Below, piece after piece: positions 5,648 through 8,025 of a DNA stretch of 8,025 nt (the stretch's first letter is position 1; each line of letters starts with the position of its first letter). The position numbers and the translations under genes were made by a program. The notes beneath the pieces were generated by a model. That model ran no database searches. It saw only the letters and a program-made list of their open reading frames with translations, and was not told where the DNA came from. This DNA is from CAZMRF01 sp964568735 (GTDB lineage: Bacteria > Acidobacteriota > Polarisedimenticolia > JACPZX01): assembly GCA_964568735.1 (NCBI GenBank), contig CAZMRF010000093.1, positions 1 through 8,025 on the forward strand, in the 5' to 3' direction.

Positions 5648-6190
5648 TCAGTACTCAACGTCCGACACCTTTGCGGGGCCGAGCCCTTCGAGGAAGCTCC
5701 GGGTCCTCTCGATGTCGAAGAGAGGATCCTTCGCCTCGATGCACAGGAAGAACCGGTCCGTTGTCGCCAGCGCGAAGCTCTCCACGTTGAAGACGGGGTG
5801 GTGGGGGCGGGGCAGGCCGTTGAGCGCCAGCATCCCGAGCACCGCCGTGAGGGCCGCGAAGAGGACGGCCATCTCGAAGGTCACGGGGATGAAGGCGGGC
5901 CAGGAGTGGAGCGGCCGTCCCCCGATGTTGAGCGGGTAGGCGATGACGGAGACGTAGTACTGCAGACCATAGCCCGCGGCGGCGCCTGCGAGGCCGCCGA
6001 GGAGCACCAGCTTCGGCAGTCTCCCGCGCGTGTGCCAGCCCATCGCTTCGGAGAGCGCCTCCATCGGGTAGGGGCTGTAGCCGTCCATCTTCTTGTAGCC
6101 AGCCTTCCGGGCGCTCGCGGCGGCGCGCACGATGGCCGCCGGGTCGTGGAACTCGGCCATCAGCCCGTAGAGGCGGCGATCAGACCTCAT
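5648..6190 (-). CDS. actD: Alternative complex III subunit ActD (DUF3341 type)
   Basis: This 180-residue ACIII subunit has a soluble N-terminal part beginning LYGLMAEFHDPAAIVRAA and continuing AGYKKMDGYSPYPMEAL (30-46), the hallmark of ActD. Two membrane helices follow (about 61-84 and 101-123), the second starting PAFIPVTFEMAVLFAAL. A short C-terminal soluble segment contains HPVFNVESFALATTDRFFLCIEA. No cofactor motif is present, and the family has a structural role next to ActC. ATG 6190 lies 11 bp inside the end of actC, with AAGGAG 4 bp upstream. The next gene of the usual order, actE, begins about 700 bp further on beyond an opposite-strand gene, so coupling is lost at this 3' end. Confidence 0.95.
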   Translation of the reverse strand: MRSDRRLYGLMAEFHDPAAIVRAAASARKAGYKKMDGYSPYPMEALSEAMGWHTRGRLPKLVLLGGLAGAAAGYGLQYYVSVIAYPLNIGGRPLHSWPAFIPVTFEMAVLFAALTAVLGMLALNGLPRPHHPVFNVESFALATTDRFFLCIEAKDPLFDIERTRSFLEGLGPAKVSDVEY

Positions 6191-7580
6191 GGGACTCCTT
6201 CCCTTCCACGTGCGCGGCCGGGAGGATCGTGCGCATCTCGAAGATCGAGATCATCGGCAGGAATCTCACGAAGAGGAAGAGCAGCGTCACGAAGAGTCCG
6301 ATCGTGCCGATGTAGGTGGTCCAGTCGTAGATGGTCGGGTAGTACATCCCCCACGACGACGGGAGGAAGTCGCGGTGCAGGCTCGTCACAACGATGACGA
6401 AGCGCTCCAGCCACATCCCGATGCTGACCACGATGGCGACGAGGAAGAGGGCCACGGGGCTCGTGCGCACGCGCTTGAACCAGAGCACCTGGATGAAGAG
6501 CCCGTTGCACAGGATCAGCGCCCAGTACATCGGCGCGTAGGGGCCCGTCATCCGGTTCATGATCATGGACTGCTCGTAGAGGTTGCCGCTGTACCAGGCG
6601 AAAAAGGCCTCCATCAGGTAGCCGTAGCCGACGATCAGGCCCGTGGCGAGCATCACCTTCGCCATGTTCTGGAGGTGGCGGCTGGTGATGAAGTTCTCGA
6701 GGCCGTAGACGGCACGCAGCGGGATGGCCAGGATGAGGACCATTGCGAAGCCAGCGTAGATGGCGCCGGCGACGAAGTAGGGGGGGAAGATCGTGGTGTG
6801 CCAGCCGGGGATGATCCCGGTCGCGAAGTCGAGGCTCACGACGGTGTGCACCGAGAGCACGAGCGGCGTCGAGAGGCCCGCGAGAAGCAGGTAGGCCACC
6901 TCGTATCGGTGCCAGTGGAGGACCGAGCCGCGCCAGCCCATGGCCAGGATGCCGTAGACGATCCTCGGGAAGCGCTGGCGCGCCTTGTCGCGCATCGTGG
7001 CGAAGTCGGGGATGAGCCCCACGAACCAGAAGAGGAGCGACACCGTCGCGTAGGTCGAGACGGCGAAGACGTCCCACACGAGTGGGCTGCGGAACTGGGG
7101 CCACATGCCCATCGTGTTCGGGTAGGGCATGAGCCAGTAGAAGAGCCAGGGGCGACCCATGTGGATGAGCGGGAAGATGCCGGCGCAGGCCACGGCGAAG
7201 ATCGTCATCGCCTCGGCGAAGCGGTTGATGGAGGTGCGCCACTCCTGGCGGAGCAGGAGAAGGATGGCGGAAATGAGCGTCCCCGCGTGGCCGATCCCGA
7301 TCCACCAGACGAAGTTGATGATCGCGAAGCCCCAGCCCACGGGGGCGTTGATCCCCCAGATCCCTGTCCCCTTCACGAGGAGAAGGGTGATCGAGTAGAG
7401 CAGGAGCATCAGGAGCGAGAAGCCGATGGCGAAGCCGACGTACCAGCCCCGGCGGGTGCGCTGCTTGAGGACGATGCCGCTGATCTGATCGGTGACGGTG
7501 CCGAAGGTCTGGCCGGCGGGGACGATGGCGCGGTGGTAGAGGCCGACCTCGCTGTGATCGGCCCCGCGCTTCTCAGCCAT
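6180..7580 (-). CDS. actC: Alternative complex III quinol-binding membrane subunit ActC (NrfD/PsrC family)
   Basis: This 466-residue membrane protein has about ten helices between residues 46 and 440. The NrfD-like core includes NFVWWIGIGHAGTLISAILLL near 89-109, the FPLIHMGRPW segment with H140, and SPLVWD with D170. These last two lie in the part of ActC that in known ACIII structures forms the quinone site and proton path. I infer that role from the family and have not checked residue equivalence. Further family-like stretches are PGWHTTIFPPYFVAGAIYAG near 258-277, FFAWYSGN near 326-333, and the GMWLERFVIVVTSLHRDFLPS region near 388-408. ATG 7580 overlaps the actB stop by 8 bp, with GGA about 9 bp upstream. 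The length is usual for the family. The protein takes quinol electrons to the iron-sulfur clusters of ActB. Confidence 0.97.
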   Translation of the reverse strand: MAEKRGADHSEVGLYHRAIVPAGQTFGTVTDQISGIVLKQRTRRGWYVGFAIGFSLLMLLLYSITLLLVKGTGIWGINAPVGWGFAIINFVWWIGIGHAGTLISAILLLLRQEWRTSINRFAEAMTIFAVACAGIFPLIHMGRPWLFYWLMPYPNTMGMWPQFRSPLVWDVFAVSTYATVSLLFWFVGLIPDFATMRDKARQRFPRIVYGILAMGWRGSVLHWHRYEVAYLLLAGLSTPLVLSVHTVVSLDFATGIIPGWHTTIFPPYFVAGAIYAGFAMVLILAIPLRAVYGLENFITSRHLQNMAKVMLATGLIVGYGYLMEAFFAWYSGNLYEQSMIMNRMTGPYAPMYWALILCNGLFIQVLWFKRVRTSPVALFLVAIVVSIGMWLERFVIVVTSLHRDFLPSSWGMYYPTIYDWTTYIGTIGLFVTLLFLFVRFLPMISIFEMRTILPAAHVEGKESHEV

Positions 7581-8025
7581 GGTGCGTTTCCGGCGCGCCC
7601 GCCGCGGCTCCGGGGATCTCGGGGTTGGGGTTGCGCAGCGCGGCCATGTAGGTCGTGCGCGGCCGGGTGTTCAGCTCGCCGAGGAGGCCGTAGCTGCGCG
7701 GGTCGGCCTTCAGCTTCGAGACTCGGCTCTCGGGGTCGTTGATGTCGCCGAAGACGATGGCGTCCGCGGGGCAGGCCTGCTGGCAGGCGGTGACGATCTC
7801 GCCGTCGCGGAGCTTGCGGTCTTCCTTCTTCGACTCGATGCGGGCGAGGTTGATCCGCTGAACGCAGTAGGTGCACTTCTCCATCACGCCGCGCGAGCGG
7901 ACGGTGACGTCGGGGTTGCGCTGGAGCTGAAGGGGCTGGTCGAGGTCCTGGTAGTAGAAGAAGTTGAAGCGGCGGACCTTGTAGGGGCAGTTGTTCGAGC
8001 AATAGCGCGTGCCGACGCAGCGGTT
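7573..8025 (-). CDS. actB: Alternative complex III iron-sulfur subunit ActB, C-terminal end (cut by right edge)
   Basis: The last 150 residues of ActB are visible; the frame is open to the right edge. ActB is a periplasm-side subunit that fuses a molybdopterin-oxidoreductase-like domain (without cofactor in studied ACIII) to a ferredoxin-like domain carrying several Fe-S clusters. This fragment belongs to the latter. Counting from the edge, C3, C9 and C13 lie in CVGTRYCSNNCPYKVRRF, C51 and C54 in MEKCTYCVQRI, and C81 and C85 in CQQACPADAIVFGD, the usual cluster-binding signatures. The segment SYGLLGELNTRPRTTYM near the end is typical of the family. The C-terminus is Ala/Pro-rich and ends in a His pair. 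The stop lies 8 bp inside actC. An internal GTG at 7887 is not a real start, because the cysteine motif upstream is in frame. Confidence 0.95.
   Translation of the reverse strand, partial: NRCVGTRYCSNNCPYKVRRFNFFYYQDLDQPLQLQRNPDVTVRSRGVMEKCTYCVQRINLARIESKKEDRKLRDGEIVTACQQACPADAIVFGDINDPESRVSKLKADPRSYGLLGELNTRPRTTYMAALRNPNPEIPGAAAGAPETHHG

Noticed and set aside
6189..7742. Long plus-strand open frame of 517 codons opposite actC
   Set aside because: Very rich in Asp, Glu, Arg, His and Gly with no domain motif; it is the antisense shadow of a clear membrane protein in GC-rich DNA.
7573..7887. Independent small ferredoxin-like gene of 104 codons
   Set aside because: The frame continues upstream to the window edge with a further cysteine motif, so it is the end of actB.

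Overview
The window carries the middle and 3' part of one long minus-strand respiratory gene cluster. It encodes an alternative complex III (ACIII, a quinol:electron-acceptor oxidoreductase) followed directly by a caa3-type cytochrome c oxidase. DNA is GC-rich and tightly packed, as in a GC-rich aerobic Gram-negative-type bacterium. The gene set would fit Methylomirabilota/Rokubacteria, Acidobacteriota, Gemmatimonadota or Myxococcota. My weak preference is a Rokubacteria-like genome, but nothing here proves the lineage.

Read in the direction of transcription (right to left) the order is: actB (C-terminal end only, cut by the right edge), actC, actD, an interruption, actE, actF, a small one-helix membrane protein of unknown function, a SCO/SenC copper-delivery protein, coxB with a fused cytochrome c domain, and coxA (N-terminal 170 residues only, cut by the left edge). 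actA and the start of actB should lie beyond the right edge, the rest of coxA and probably coxC/coxD beyond the left edge. Quinol is oxidised at the ActB/C/D/F membrane complex. Electrons leave through haem c subunits (ActE here, ActA outside) and pass to the haem c and CuA centres of CoxB and then to CoxA, where oxygen is reduced. SCO loads CuA.

All neighbouring minus-strand genes overlap by 4 to 11 bases (ATGA or GTGA junctions, or 8 to 11 bp overlaps), which indicates translational coupling. The single break is between actD and actE. There a gene on the opposite strand, encoding a lone MNT-fold (AbiEii-like) nucleotidyltransferase, occupies about 700 bp. It converges on actD and diverges from actE. 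The divergent gap (4949-5041) holds two opposed extended -10-like boxes, each exactly 7 bp before an ATG and without a Shine-Dalgarno sequence, plus a perfect 7-bp dyad. This suggests that actE has acquired its own, possibly leaderless and possibly regulated, promoter.

A second oddity is a roughly 172-bp palindrome-rich block (2370-2541) bounded by perfect 18-bp inverted repeats. It sits where the SCO gene should begin and is read through by the only overlapping start codon. No rRNA, tRNA, CRISPR array or transposase is visible. No gene-free stretch exceeds 300 bp.
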